From Oceanospirillaceae bacterium (GTDB lineage Bacteria > Pseudomonadota > Gammaproteobacteria > Pseudomonadales > Balneatricaceae): 7,575 bases of DNA. The stretch covers positions 1 through 7,575 of the forward strand of contig DPHD01000041.1 of the NCBI GenBank assembly GCA_003523085.1, given 5' to 3'. This document shows, piece by piece, positions 1 through 7,386 of this stretch (positions within the stretch are counted from its first letter, which is position 1; the number at the start of each line of letters is the position of its first letter). The position numbers and the translations under genes are program-made. A model generated the notes under the pieces. The model made no database searches. It was not told the DNA's origin and saw nothing but the letters and a program-made list of their open reading frames with translations.

Positions 1-1311
1 CGCGGCGGGGTCGGTATAATTCGTCTGTCAGGGCCCAAGGCACTGGCCTACGGCAAACAACTGAGCCACAACCAAGGCCAAGTGCGCCATGCCCACTATG
101 GCCCTTTCTTAGACACCCAAGGTGACGCCATAGACGCGGGCATTAGCCTTTACTTTAATGCCCCAGATTCATTTACCGGCGAAGACGTGTTTGAATTTCA
201 AGGCCACGGCGGCCAAGTGGTGATGGACATGCTCCAGCGCCAGCTCACCGAACTGGGTGCACGTCTAGCACGCCCGGGAGAATTTTCCGAGCGAGCCTTT
301 ATCAACGACAAGTTAGACTTAGCCCAAGCCGAATCCATTGCCGACCTCATTGATGCCAGCTCCGAGCAAGCCGCACGTAACGCCTTACGTTCATTGCAAG
401 GGGTCTTTTCCACCCATGTCAACGCCTTGGTAGAGAGTCTCATTTACCTGCGCCTCTATGTGGAAGCAGCCATTGATTTTCCCGAAGAAGAAATCGACTT
501 TCTCGCCGATGGTAAGGTCGCTGCATTACTAGAGCAAGTGACACTGGACCTAGATCAATTACTCGCCCAAGCCCAGCAAGGTAGTTTGTTACAAGAAGGC
601 ATGCAAGTGGTGATCGCTGGTGCACCCAACGCCGGAAAATCAAGCTTACTCAATGCCCTGGCCGGCCAAGACCGCGCCATCGTCACTGACATCGCTGGCA
701 CCACCAGAGACTTACTAAAAGAAGCCATTCACATTGACGGATTGCCATTACATATTGTCGATACCGCAGGCTTAAGGGAAAGCCCAGACACGGTGGAAAA
801 GATCGGTATAGAAAGGGCCCTGAAAGCCATAGCCGACGCTGATCAGGTGTTGTTATTGCAAGATGCACAAGACCCCGCCTCGCCAGCTGAACATTGGTTC
901 AAATTGATGGGCGAAGGTAGCATGCCAAAACAGATCACCTTGGTACGCAATAAAATCGACCTAGCCAACACAGCACCCCAACTCACCCAAGTCGAAGGCG
1001 TCGACTGCATCTATCTAAGTGCCAAGCACCACCTTGGCCTCGATTTATTACGCCAGCAGCTAAAACAGGCCGTCGGTTATCAAGCCACGTTAGAAGGCGG
1101 GTTTAGTGCCCGCCGCCGCCATTTAGACGCCTTAAAGCGCTGCCAGCAACTGCTCAACGATGGCGCGGCACAATTGGCATACAGTCAGGCGGGAGAGCTG
1201 TTAGCAGAAGACTTACGCTTAGCCCAAGAATGCCTCAACGAAATCACCGGCACCTTCACCAGTGATGACTTATTGGGCCGCATTTTTGGTTCTTTTTGTA
1301 TTGGAAAATAG
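1..1311 (+). CDS. mnmE: tRNA uridine-5-carboxymethylaminomethyl(34) synthesis GTPase MnmE, 5'-truncated by the window edge
   Basis: MnmE works with MnmG in the cytoplasm to install the (carboxymethyl)aminomethyl group at C5 of the wobble uridine of certain tRNAs. The frame is open from base 1, and the first visible residues (RGGVGIIRLSG) match E. coli MnmE from about residue 16, so roughly 15 residues are missing; the first in-window start codon, GTG at 82, is internal. Numbering from base 1, 436 residues are visible. The N-terminal folate-binding domain contains SFTGEDVFEFQGHGG and RPGEFSERAF. The central helical region is split by a complete G domain: P-loop GAPNAGKS (207-214), switch region TDIAGTTRD (229-237), DTAG (254-257) and NKID (317-320). 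The protein ends in the family's FCIGK tail with the catalytic cysteine (codon 1297-1299). All hallmark motifs are intact. The stop codon lies 6 nt before phoB. Identification is very secure. Confidence 0.97.
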   Translation, partial: RGGVGIIRLSGPKALAYGKQLSHNQGQVRHAHYGPFLDTQGDAIDAGISLYFNAPDSFTGEDVFEFQGHGGQVVMDMLQRQLTELGARLARPGEFSERAFINDKLDLAQAESIADLIDASSEQAARNALRSLQGVFSTHVNALVESLIYLRLYVEAAIDFPEEEIDFLADGKVAALLEQVTLDLDQLLAQAQQGSLLQEGMQVVIAGAPNAGKSSLLNALAGQDRAIVTDIAGTTRDLLKEAIHIDGLPLHIVDTAGLRESPDTVEKIGIERALKAIADADQVLLLQDAQDPASPAEHWFKLMGEGSMPKQITLVRNKIDLANTAPQLTQVEGVDCIYLSAKHHLGLDLLRQQLKQAVGYQATLEGGFSARRRHLDALKRCQQLLNDGAAQLAYSQAGELLAEDLRLAQECLNEITGTFTSDDLLGRIFGSFCIGK

Positions 1312-1317
1312 ACCACT

Positions 1318-2031
1318 ATGTCAAAACCGAACCCCAATCACGGCCACATTCTTTGCATCGAGGACGAGCAGGATATCCAAGAAATTATTGCTTATAACCT
1401 GCAGAAAAGCGGTTATACGGTAAGCCTTGCTGCCGACGGCCAAGCGGGTTTAGAGCTGGCTCAAACACAACTGCCAGACCTAGTGTTATTAGACATCATG
1501 CTGCCCAAACTCAACGGTATACAAGTGTGCGAGCGCCTCAAAGCTGATACCACTACCCAGAATATTCCCATTATCATGCTCTCAGCCCGCAGTGAAGAGG
1601 CCGATGTGATTGGTGGTCTAGGCCAAGGTGCAGACGACTATATCACCAAACCCTTTAGCCAAGCAGAGCTGTTGGCACGCATCAAGGTGGCGTTACGCAG
1701 ACAACCTTCGGCCAACAGCAGCTTGAGCATAGGACCTGTGTGCCTAGACCTTGACGGCTATAGTTGCACGGTTGAGCAACAAGCCATCAAACTCACCACC
1801 ACCGAGTTTAAGTTGCTACACACCTTACTGGCACAACCTGGGCGTGCATTTTCCCGTGAGCAGCTGATTTTGTCGGCCCTAGGTGAGCAATCTGACGTAG
1901 TGGATCGTAACGTAGACGTTCATATAGGCGCCATTCGCAAAAGCTTGGGCATCACCGCGCCACTGATCGAGACCGTGCGTGGCATTGGCTACCGCTGCAA
2001 CCCCACATTTAGCCCCAGCGACCCTACTTAA
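1318..2031 (+). CDS. phoB: PhoB-type phosphate regulon response regulator (OmpR/PhoB family)
   Basis: A 237-residue cytoplasmic transcription factor expected to activate phosphate-starvation genes when phosphorylated by the kinase encoded next to it. The receiver domain (about residues 10-125) has the acidic pair E15/D16, phospho-acceptor D59 in LVLLDIMLP, S89 in IIMLSAR, Y108 and K111 in the GADDYITKPF block. The C-terminal winged helix (about 135-230) carries LTTTEFKLL, the recognition-helix region DRNVDVHIGAIRKSLG and the closing IETVRGIGYRC. Length and order match the PhoB subfamily. The ATG at 1318 is chosen because the next residues lead straight into the receiver fold; a weak GGAAAA (1303-1308), inside the end of mnmE, is the only ribosome-site candidate. 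The 6-nt gap from mnmE leaves no room for a separate intergenic promoter. The pairing with phoR supports phoB over other OmpR-family regulators. Confidence 0.93.
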   Translation: MSKPNPNHGHILCIEDEQDIQEIIAYNLQKSGYTVSLAADGQAGLELAQTQLPDLVLLDIMLPKLNGIQVCERLKADTTTQNIPIIMLSARSEEADVIGGLGQGADDYITKPFSQAELLARIKVALRRQPSANSSLSIGPVCLDLDGYSCTVEQQAIKLTTTEFKLLHTLLAQPGRAFSREQLILSALGEQSDVVDRNVDVHIGAIRKSLGITAPLIETVRGIGYRCNPTFSPSDPT

Positions 2032-2032
2032 C

Positions 2033-3814
2033 ATGCGCCACTCGCCGATATTTTTACGCCTATATGCAGGTTTTGCCATCGTCATTTTGTTTAGTGTAAT
2101 GATCGTCGGTCTTATGGTGCAACGGCAAATTGAGCAAGCCAGCTTACGAGACATTAGTAACAACCTCACCAGCCAAGCCTACATACTTCAGCAGTCTTTT
2201 GCCGACGCCGGCCACCAGAGTCAGCCACAAATACAACGCCAGATAGTACAGATAGGCCAACGTATCGATACGCGTATTACTCTACTCTCAAAAGTAGGTG
2301 AGGTGATCGCCGATTCTGAATTTTCACCGGCACAAATGGACAACCACCGCTATCGTCCAGAAGTCATTGCTGCCCATAAAAACAACATTGGACAATCGCG
2401 TCGCTATAGTAAAACCCTTAAAAAACCCATGTTATACGTGGCCGTGGCGGTAGCGACTAATAGTGATAAGGAACTTGGGTACATACGTACGGCCTTGTCC
2501 ACCGAACGCATCGATGAAGAGATCAACTACTTGCGCCGCGTCATCATCATAGCCGCCAGCCTCACGGGCCTCATTGCACTGTTCATCGGCTATTGGTTAG
2601 CCATGAGTTTCGCGCGTCCATTAAAACAAATGACACTGATCGCCAAAAACTATGCCCACGGCCGTTATCAATTACGTATACCTAGCCATCGCCGTGACGA
2701 AATCGGCGATTTAGCCCGTTCACTCAATCAAATGGCCGACGTATCGGCACAACGCTTCGATATTATAAAAACCGAACGTGACCAACTTTCAACCATTTTA
2801 AAAAGCATGAACGAAGGCGTTATTACGGTCACTAATCACGGGCTCATTACCCACGTTAACGCGGCGGCTTGTCGTATGTTACGTACCAGCAGCGAACGCT
2901 GCTTAGGCCACTCCCTCAAAGACATAGACGCCTCAAACCACCTCGAACGAGCATTTGCCAAATGCCAACAAGACGAAGCCAGTGTAGAACGCCAAATTCA
3001 ACTCAGTGGCTATGCCTTCGCCCGCCATTATCGCCTCCATGTGACGCTGCTCAAACAATCAAATGACGCCGGTGCAATCCTGGTATTGCAAGACGTGACC
3101 GACGTACAGCGCATCGACAAAATGCGGGCCGATTTTGTTGCCAATGCCTCCCACGAGTTAAAAACACCGATTACCGCCATTCGTGGTTTTGCCGAAACAC
3201 TATTAGAAGATGATCAAATAGAAGCCGCCATGCAACAACGCTTTATGAGCAAAATTCATGGTCAATCAATACGTCTATCTGACTTAGTCTCCGATCTGCT
3301 TGCCCTGTCTAGGTTAGAAAACAACGACGAAGCTTTCAATACTCAAGTCAACCTACAACAGGTGGTTCAACGGGTCTGTGCCAACCTGCAAGCCGTGGCC
3401 CAAAACCAACACGTCAATTTGGAGCTCAGCACCCAGCAAGATGCCCAACAAGGGCCAATATTAGTTTTGGGTGACGATCAAGCACTAGGGCAAATGGCCA
3501 CCAACCTCATCGATAACGCCATCAAATATACGCCAGAGGGCGGCAAAATTTCAGTGAGCCTCGAATTGCAGGGCGATGTAGCAGTATTTAGTGTGAGTGA
3601 CAATGGTTTGGGTATTGATGTTGCAGACCAAGATAGAATCTTTGAGCGCTTTTATCGCGTCGATAAAGCCCGCTCAAAGTCCTTAGGGGGTACCGGCTTA
3701 GGCCTAGCCATTGTTAAACACATTGCCCAAAGCCACAAAGGCCATATTCAGCTGCAAAGCCAACTTAACCAAGGCTCTACCTTTATGGTACGCATCCCCG
3801 TGTGGCAAAACTAA
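2033..3814 (+). CDS. phoR: Phosphate-regulon sensor histidine kinase PhoR, long extracytoplasmic-sensor form (PnpS-like)
   Basis: An inner-membrane histidine kinase of 593 residues and the expected partner of PhoB. Order of parts: TM1 at about 8-29; an extracytoplasmic region at about 31-166; TM2 at about 170-191; a HAMP linker beginning near RPLKQM (195-200) and including DEIGDLARSLNQMA; a PAS domain (about 250-360, ILKSMNEGVITVTNHG...); then HisKA with phospho-acceptor H374 in NASHELKTPI. The ATPase domain has the N box DNAIKYTPEGG (D494), G1 box DNGLG (523-527), F box FERFYRVDKAR and G2 box GGTGLG (552-557). All catalytic motifs are present. E. coli PhoR (about 430 residues) lacks a large periplasmic domain, so this architecture is closer to the PnpS/Bacillus PhoR type. 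ATG 2033 is preferred over the upstream in-frame GTG at 1979, which lies inside phoB; the gap after phoB's stop is 1 nt and there is no clear Shine-Dalgarno site, which points to translational coupling. Confidence 0.92.
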   Translation: MRHSPIFLRLYAGFAIVILFSVMIVGLMVQRQIEQASLRDISNNLTSQAYILQQSFADAGHQSQPQIQRQIVQIGQRIDTRITLLSKVGEVIADSEFSPAQMDNHRYRPEVIAAHKNNIGQSRRYSKTLKKPMLYVAVAVATNSDKELGYIRTALSTERIDEEINYLRRVIIIAASLTGLIALFIGYWLAMSFARPLKQMTLIAKNYAHGRYQLRIPSHRRDEIGDLARSLNQMADVSAQRFDIIKTERDQLSTILKSMNEGVITVTNHGLITHVNAAACRMLRTSSERCLGHSLKDIDASNHLERAFAKCQQDEASVERQIQLSGYAFARHYRLHVTLLKQSNDAGAILVLQDVTDVQRIDKMRADFVANASHELKTPITAIRGFAETLLEDDQIEAAMQQRFMSKIHGQSIRLSDLVSDLLALSRLENNDEAFNTQVNLQQVVQRVCANLQAVAQNQHVNLELSTQQDAQQGPILVLGDDQALGQMATNLIDNAIKYTPEGGKISVSLELQGDVAVFSVSDNGLGIDVADQDRIFERFYRVDKARSKSLGGTGLGLAIVKHIAQSHKGHIQLQSQLNQGSTFMVRIPVWQN

Positions 3815-3860
3815 CGTTAAAAAAACAGCAAATCTTTATACTGCCTTAACAAAGCCGCTT

Positions 3861-3866
3861 TATAAT
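3861..3866 (+). promoter_or_regulatory. Candidate -10 box of the DUF47-pit promoter
   Basis: TATAAT is a perfect sigma70 -10 hexamer in the 97-nt gap between phoR and the DUF47 gene. At 16-18 nt spacing I see no good -35 element (ATACTG at 17 nt). Transcription could therefore depend on an activator, or the match could be chance in AT-rich DNA. It would give a leader of roughly 40 nt before ATG 3912. Confidence 0.45.
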
Positions 3867-3880
3867 GCGCAGCCATTATA
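3861..3880. repeat. Perfect 7-bp inverted repeat, operator-like, over the -10 box
   Basis: TATAATG (3861-3867) is repeated as its exact reverse complement CATTATA (3874-3880) around a 6-nt spacer, CGCAGC. The left arm contains the candidate -10 hexamer, so a dimeric regulator bound here would compete with RNA polymerase; in RNA it would be a weak AU-rich hairpin. No U-tract follows, so it is not a terminator. The regulator, if any, is unknown. Confidence 0.5.
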
Positions 3881-3898
3881 GACACCGTTATCTTTGTT

Positions 3899-3903
3899 AG
3901 AGG
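3899..3903 (+). promoter_or_regulatory. Ribosome binding site that fixes the DUF47 start
   Basis: AGAGG lies 8 nt upstream of ATG 3912. This is a strong Shine-Dalgarno match at good spacing. It favours ATG 3912 over the upstream in-frame TTG at 3894, which would place this site inside the coding region, and over ATG 3927. Confidence 0.8.
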
Positions 3904-3911
3904 TCGTTTCC

Positions 3912-4586
3912 ATGGCAAGTCCCATCATGAGTTTGTTTGGTCAGTCGCCAATCAAACCGCTACAACAACACATGCACACCGTCCTCGAGTGTGTGGACCT
4001 ACTAAACCCTTTCTTCCAAGCCGTCATAAAAGAAGATTGGGAAGCGGTGGAAGAAGCCTACAATGCCATTGCCGAATTTGAAGGCAAAGCCGACAACCAA
4101 AAACAGGACATTCGTCTACACTTGCCAAAAAGCTTGTTTATGCCGATCAACCGCTCCGATTTAATCCAACTGCTCAGCAAACAAGACAAAGTCTGCAACA
4201 CCGCTAAAGACATTGCCGGCCTCATCTTAGGGCGTAAGCAAATAATTCCGAAGAAAATAGCCAGCGACATGGCCGCCTATGTAAAATCTGCCATTGCCGT
4301 GGCCACAGAGGCCAAGGTGGTGATTGATGAATTAGACGAACTGATTGGCTCAGGATTTGGTGGCCGCGAAATCGATCGCATTAACAAGTGCATTACCAAG
4401 TTAGAAAAAGCCGAAAACAAAAACGATAAGCGACAAATCACGCTTCGGGCCAAGTTGCATGCCATCGAAGCCGATATGCCGCCTATTGATGCCATGTTTA
4501 TCTACAAAACCATCGAAGCAATTGGCAATCTCGCCGACCGAGCACAAAGTGCTGGTGAACAAATTCAAGTGATCATTGCACGCTAA
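3912..4586 (+). CDS. DUF47 / TIGR00153-family PhoU-like protein, partner of the Pit transporter
   Basis: A 224-residue, probably cytoplasmic, all-helical protein of the DUF47 (PhoU-like) family. It shows the family's N-terminal pattern SLFGQSPIKPLQQHM, then KEDWEAVEEAYNAIAEFEGKADNQKQDIR and HLPKSLFMPINRSDLIQLLSKQDKVCNTAKDIAGL; the EGKAD and DLIQLLSKQD blocks resemble the acidic, metal-binding helices of PhoU-type folds. The C-terminal part (about 140-224) is also helical and ends with IGNLADRAQSAGEQIQVIIAR. Family members are routinely encoded just before a Pit permease, as here (30-nt gap), and are thought to modulate it, though the biochemical role is not settled. It is distinct from true PhoU, which travels with the pst ABC transporter. 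There is no signal peptide or membrane segment, and the length matches the family norm. Confidence 0.9.
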   Translation: MASPIMSLFGQSPIKPLQQHMHTVLECVDLLNPFFQAVIKEDWEAVEEAYNAIAEFEGKADNQKQDIRLHLPKSLFMPINRSDLIQLLSKQDKVCNTAKDIAGLILGRKQIIPKKIASDMAAYVKSAIAVATEAKVVIDELDELIGSGFGGREIDRINKCITKLEKAENKNDKRQITLRAKLHAIEADMPPIDAMFIYKTIEAIGNLADRAQSAGEQIQVIIAR

Positions 4587-4616
4587 ACGCCGCTCACCAC
4601 AAGTCGAGATATTGTT

Positions 4617-5891
4617 ATGGAAGTTTTAAACGAATACGGTCAAATTTTACTCATCCTTGCCATTATATTTGGTTTGTTTATGGCCTGGGGCGTGGGTGCT
4701 AACGACGTGGCCAATGCCATGGGCACCTCGGTAGGTTCTGGCGCCATTACGCTCAAGCAAGCCATTGTCATCGCTATGATTTTTGAATTTGCAGGGGCCT
4801 ATTTAGCCGGCGGCGAAGTTACAGCCACCATCCGCAAAGGCATCATCGACCCGCTCACACTGCAGGGCACCCCAGAATATTTAGTCTATGGCATGTTGTC
4901 CGCCTTGCTGGCCGCGGGTACTTGGCTACTGATTGCCTCCATCGTCGGTTGGCCAGTTTCTACCACCCACTCCATTGTTGGTGCCATTGTAGGTTTTGCC
5001 GCCGTGGCCATTTCTGTGGATGCCGTTAATTGGGGCAAAGTAAGTACCATCGCTGCCAGCTGGGTGGTTTCACCGATATTAGCAGGCAGCATTTCCTACA
5101 TGTTATTTAGGAGTGTACAGCGCTCCATTCTCGACACGGACGAGCCATTTGAAAATGCCAAACGCTATGTGCCTGTGTATATGTTTTTGGTCGGTTTTAT
5201 GATCACCATGGTAACCTTAATCAAAGGCCTAAAACACGTCTTCAAAGACATGGGCTTTAGCTTAAGCTACTTCGAAATGTCACTCGTGGCTGGTTTAGCA
5301 GGTCTACTCGTTGCTGTTATTGGTGGCATGATGCTCACCCGAGTCAAACGCAATATAGAGCTAGAAACAGAGGATCGTTATGCCAACGTCGAAAAAGTAT
5401 TTGCAGTGCTTATGGTATTTACCGCCTGCGCTATGGCTTTTGCACACGGTTCCAACGACGTCGCCAATGCCGTAGGTCCTATGGCTGCCGCCATCGCCAC
5501 CATTAAGTCTGGCGCTGTTACCGCTAAGTCTTCCATGCCAGCCTGGGTGTTGTTAGTGGGCGGTGTGGGTATTGTGGTAGGTCTTGTTACCTACGGCTAC
5601 AAGGTCATGGCGACCATTGGTACCAAGATTACCGAACTTACACCCAGTAGAGGCTTCGCAGCCACCCTAGGCGCCTCAGCCACGGTAGTGCTCGCCTCAG
5701 GTATTGGTTTACCCATTTCCACCACTCACACCCTTGTAGGTGCGGTCTTAGGTGTAGGCTTAGCTCGAGGGTTGGCTGCTATCAATTTGCGTGTCGTGGG
5801 GAGTATCTTCACCTCCTGGGTAATTACTTTGCCCGCCGGTGCCATCTTGTCGATTATGTTCTTTTACATCTTTAAGGCTGTGTTCTCGTAA
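4617..5891 (+). CDS. pitA: Inorganic phosphate permease, Pit/PHO4 family
   Basis: A 424-residue multi-pass inner-membrane transporter of the PHO4 (PiT) family. These carriers take up phosphate, often as a neutral metal-phosphate complex, using the proton (or sodium) gradient at low affinity. The family's internal duplication is clear: GANDVANAMG (G27-) recurs as GSNDVANAVG (G278-), and GWPVSTTHSIVGAIVG (G111-) recurs as GLPISTTHTLVGAVLG (G364-). The paired Asn-Asp and Ser-Thr-Thr-His residues are those associated with phosphate binding in this family. A hydrophilic stretch at about 165-190 and a charged segment near 240-262 (TRVKRNIELETEDRY) interrupt the hydrophobic helices. A weak site, GAG at 4606-4608, lies 8 nt before ATG 4617. 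It is almost certainly co-transcribed with the DUF47 gene and ends at a strong terminator. The sequence alone does not tell H+ from Na+ coupling, and pitA is used in the broad sense. Confidence 0.93.
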   Translation: MEVLNEYGQILLILAIIFGLFMAWGVGANDVANAMGTSVGSGAITLKQAIVIAMIFEFAGAYLAGGEVTATIRKGIIDPLTLQGTPEYLVYGMLSALLAAGTWLLIASIVGWPVSTTHSIVGAIVGFAAVAISVDAVNWGKVSTIAASWVVSPILAGSISYMLFRSVQRSILDTDEPFENAKRYVPVYMFLVGFMITMVTLIKGLKHVFKDMGFSLSYFEMSLVAGLAGLLVAVIGGMMLTRVKRNIELETEDRYANVEKVFAVLMVFTACAMAFAHGSNDVANAVGPMAAAIATIKSGAVTAKSSMPAWVLLVGGVGIVVGLVTYGYKVMATIGTKITELTPSRGFAATLGASATVVLASGIGLPISTTHTLVGAVLGVGLARGLAAINLRVVGSIFTSWVITLPAGAILSIMFFYIFKAVFS

Positions 5892-5907
5892 GCTTTACAC
5901 CGTATAC

Positions 5908-5943
5908 AAAGCCCAAGGCGCTCAACAGCCCTTGGGCTTTTTT
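5908..5943 (+). terminator. Rho-independent terminator after pitA
   Basis: Perfect 11-bp inverted repeat: AAAGCCCAAGG (5908-5918) pairs with CCTTGGGCTTT (5930-5940) around an 11-nt loop. A run of six T (5938-5943) overlaps the end of the right arm. It starts 17 nt after the pitA stop and insulates the phosphate genes from the iron-regulated gene downstream. Confidence 0.93.
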
Positions 5944-5994
5944 GTGCGCCAACTAAACTAGATCTACAAAATTCCAATAAATCAATAAATCGTA

Positions 5995-6023
5995 TTGATA
6001 GTGATTATCATTTAGATTACCAT
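5995..6023 (+). promoter_or_regulatory. Candidate sigma70 promoter of the imelysin gene
   Basis: TTGATA (5995-6000, 5 of 6 to the -35 consensus) and TACCAT (6018-6023, 4 of 6 to the -10 consensus) are separated by exactly 17 nt. The Fur-box match covers most of the -35 element and nearly all of the spacer, the layout expected of an iron-repressed promoter. The 5' leader would be about 30 nt. Confidence 0.55.
5997..6015. promoter_or_regulatory. Fur box upstream of the imelysin gene
   Basis: GATAGTGATTATCATTTAG matches the classical 19-bp Fur consensus (GATAATGATAATCATTATC) at 14 of 19 positions by my count. The match includes the near-palindromic core TGATTATCA. It sits 46 nt before the imelysin start and overlaps the candidate promoter. 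Iron-bound Fur would be expected to repress here. The family function of the downstream gene (iron-related) agrees. Confidence 0.75.
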
Positions 6024-6061
6024 TAACGAACAAGCTTTCGTAATTTAATTGAGATATCGAC

Positions 6062-7351
6062 ATGTCATACACCATCCGTGCCATTCTATGCACAACGGTT
6101 TTAGCCGCCGCCATTACTGGTTGCAACAATGCCAATATTAATACCAATACCGAGGTTACCGCCATCGGGGTGATCGACAACTACGCCAACATCGCCTTGG
6201 CCACCTACCAAGACTCGCTAACGCAAGCCCAAATATTAGATAAAAATATTACACAGCTTATTGCAGACCCCACCGAAGCAAGACTGACCGCCACTAAAGC
6301 AGCATGGCTTGCCGCACGCGTGCCTTATCAACAATCCGAAGCCTTCCGCTTTGGCAATGCGGTAGTGGATGACTGGGAGGGCAAAGTTAACGCCTGGCCA
6401 CTCGATGAAGGTTTGATCGATTATGTCGATGCAAGTTACGGTAGCGAGTCAGACAACAATGCTTTATACCGGGCCAACGTCATTAACAGCAGTCAAATCC
6501 ACGTTAACGGCGAGCTGATTGATGTGTCGAATATTACCCCTGACTTAATCGCCAACCAATTGCACGAAGCCGACGAAGTAGAAGCCAATGTTGCCAGTGG
6601 TTACCACGCCATCGAATTCCTATTATGGGGTCAAGACCTAAACGGTACGGCTGCAGGCGCGGGTAATCGACCAGCATCAGACTACGACACTAACAATTGC
6701 AGCAATACCAACTGTGCACGCCGTGGCGAGTACCTTCAAGCTGCAAGCCAACTGCTCATCAATGACCTAGAAGATATGGTTGCGGCATGGCAGGCCAGTG
6801 GCGAAGCAAGAACCGCTCTTACTGCTACATCCAGCGACCAAGGCATCGCCGCTATGGTAACGGGTATGGGTAGTTTGTCTTACGGCGAGTTGGCTGGCGA
6901 GCGCATTAAATTAGGTTTGATGTTGCACGACCCAGAAGAAGAGCACGATTGCTTCTCCGACAATACTCACAACTCTCACTACTATGACGCAAAATCCATC
7001 CAAAACGTGTACTTAGGCGAATACACGCGTACCGATGGTAGCAAGGTTACTGGCCCCAGTTTGGCACACCTGGTGGCCGCCCAATCGCCACAATTAGATC
7101 AACGTATGCAAGCGGCATTGCGTTTTACCATGGGTCAAATGCAGGTCATGGTAGATCGCGCCGAAACCGTAGAGCGTTATGACCAAATGATTGGTAGCAA
7201 CAATCCTCAAGGCAACCAAATAGTACAAAATGTGGTGGACTCCTTGACTGCACAAACCGCCGTTATCGAGGAATTAATACCCGCATTTGCACTCAATCAA
7301 ATGGCATTTGAAGGCTCTGACAGCTTAGACAACCCAAGCGCCGTAGAATAA
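6062..7351 (+). CDS. Imelysin-family (M75) iron-regulated lipoprotein
   Basis: A 429-residue envelope lipoprotein of the imelysin (peptidase M75 / IrpA / ICMP) family. A short signal peptide ends in the lipobox ITG-C (C21), followed by Asn, so by the +2 rule it would be sorted to the outer membrane. The mature domain has AAWLAARVPYQQSEAFRFG early on, then the family motif GxHxxE as GYHAIE (G180, H182, E185) followed by FLLWGQD. After that come a two-cysteine segment (C213, C218) leading into RRGEYLQAAS, and DCFSDNTHNSH (C297), with QNVYLGEY shortly after. Members are linked to iron uptake and are usually iron-repressed; the peptidase label is historical, the conserved His/Glu probably binds metal, and the exact substrate is unknown. 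ATG 6062 has only a weak GAG (6051-6053) site but gives a sensible signal peptide. The gene has its own Fur-box promoter and is followed by a hairpin terminator and a second exported protein. Confidence 0.9.
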   Translation: MSYTIRAILCTTVLAAAITGCNNANINTNTEVTAIGVIDNYANIALATYQDSLTQAQILDKNITQLIADPTEARLTATKAAWLAARVPYQQSEAFRFGNAVVDDWEGKVNAWPLDEGLIDYVDASYGSESDNNALYRANVINSSQIHVNGELIDVSNITPDLIANQLHEADEVEANVASGYHAIEFLLWGQDLNGTAAGAGNRPASDYDTNNCSNTNCARRGEYLQAASQLLINDLEDMVAAWQASGEARTALTATSSDQGIAAMVTGMGSLSYGELAGERIKLGLMLHDPEEEHDCFSDNTHNSHYYDAKSIQNVYLGEYTRTDGSKVTGPSLAHLVAAQSPQLDQRMQAALRFTMGQMQVMVDRAETVERYDQMIGSNNPQGNQIVQNVVDSLTAQTAVIEELIPAFALNQMAFEGSDSLDNPSAVE

Positions 7352-7386
7352 TTTTATAACCCTACAACTGCGATGATCAAGGTATT

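Noticed and set aside
1979..2032. GTG-started N-terminal extension of phoR overlapping phoB
   Set aside because: It would overlap phoB by more than 50 nt, gives an unlikely Ala/Pro-rich leader before the first membrane segment, and ATG 2033 lies 1 nt after the phoB stop as expected for coupled genes.
2869..3066. A 65-codon plus-strand open frame inside phoR
   Set aside because: It lies wholly within the PAS-domain coding region of phoR in another frame, and its Pro/Arg/Gln-rich product is typical of an out-of-frame reading.
3834..3864. Possible Pho box made of CTTTATA, CTTAACA and CTTTATA repeats before the DUF47 gene
   Set aside because: The units match the PhoB half-site CTGTCAT at too few positions, and the two CTTTATA copies, 24 nt apart, do not fit the 11-nt PhoB repeat. 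AT-rich chance similarity is more likely.
3894..3911. TTG-started extension of the DUF47 gene
   Set aside because: The extension contains the good AGAGG ribosome site for ATG 3912, and the family sequence begins just after that ATG.
5953..6180. Minus-strand open frame across the imelysin promoter
   Set aside because: It covers the Fur box, the promoter and the imelysin signal peptide in antisense, and its sequence shows no recognisable family.
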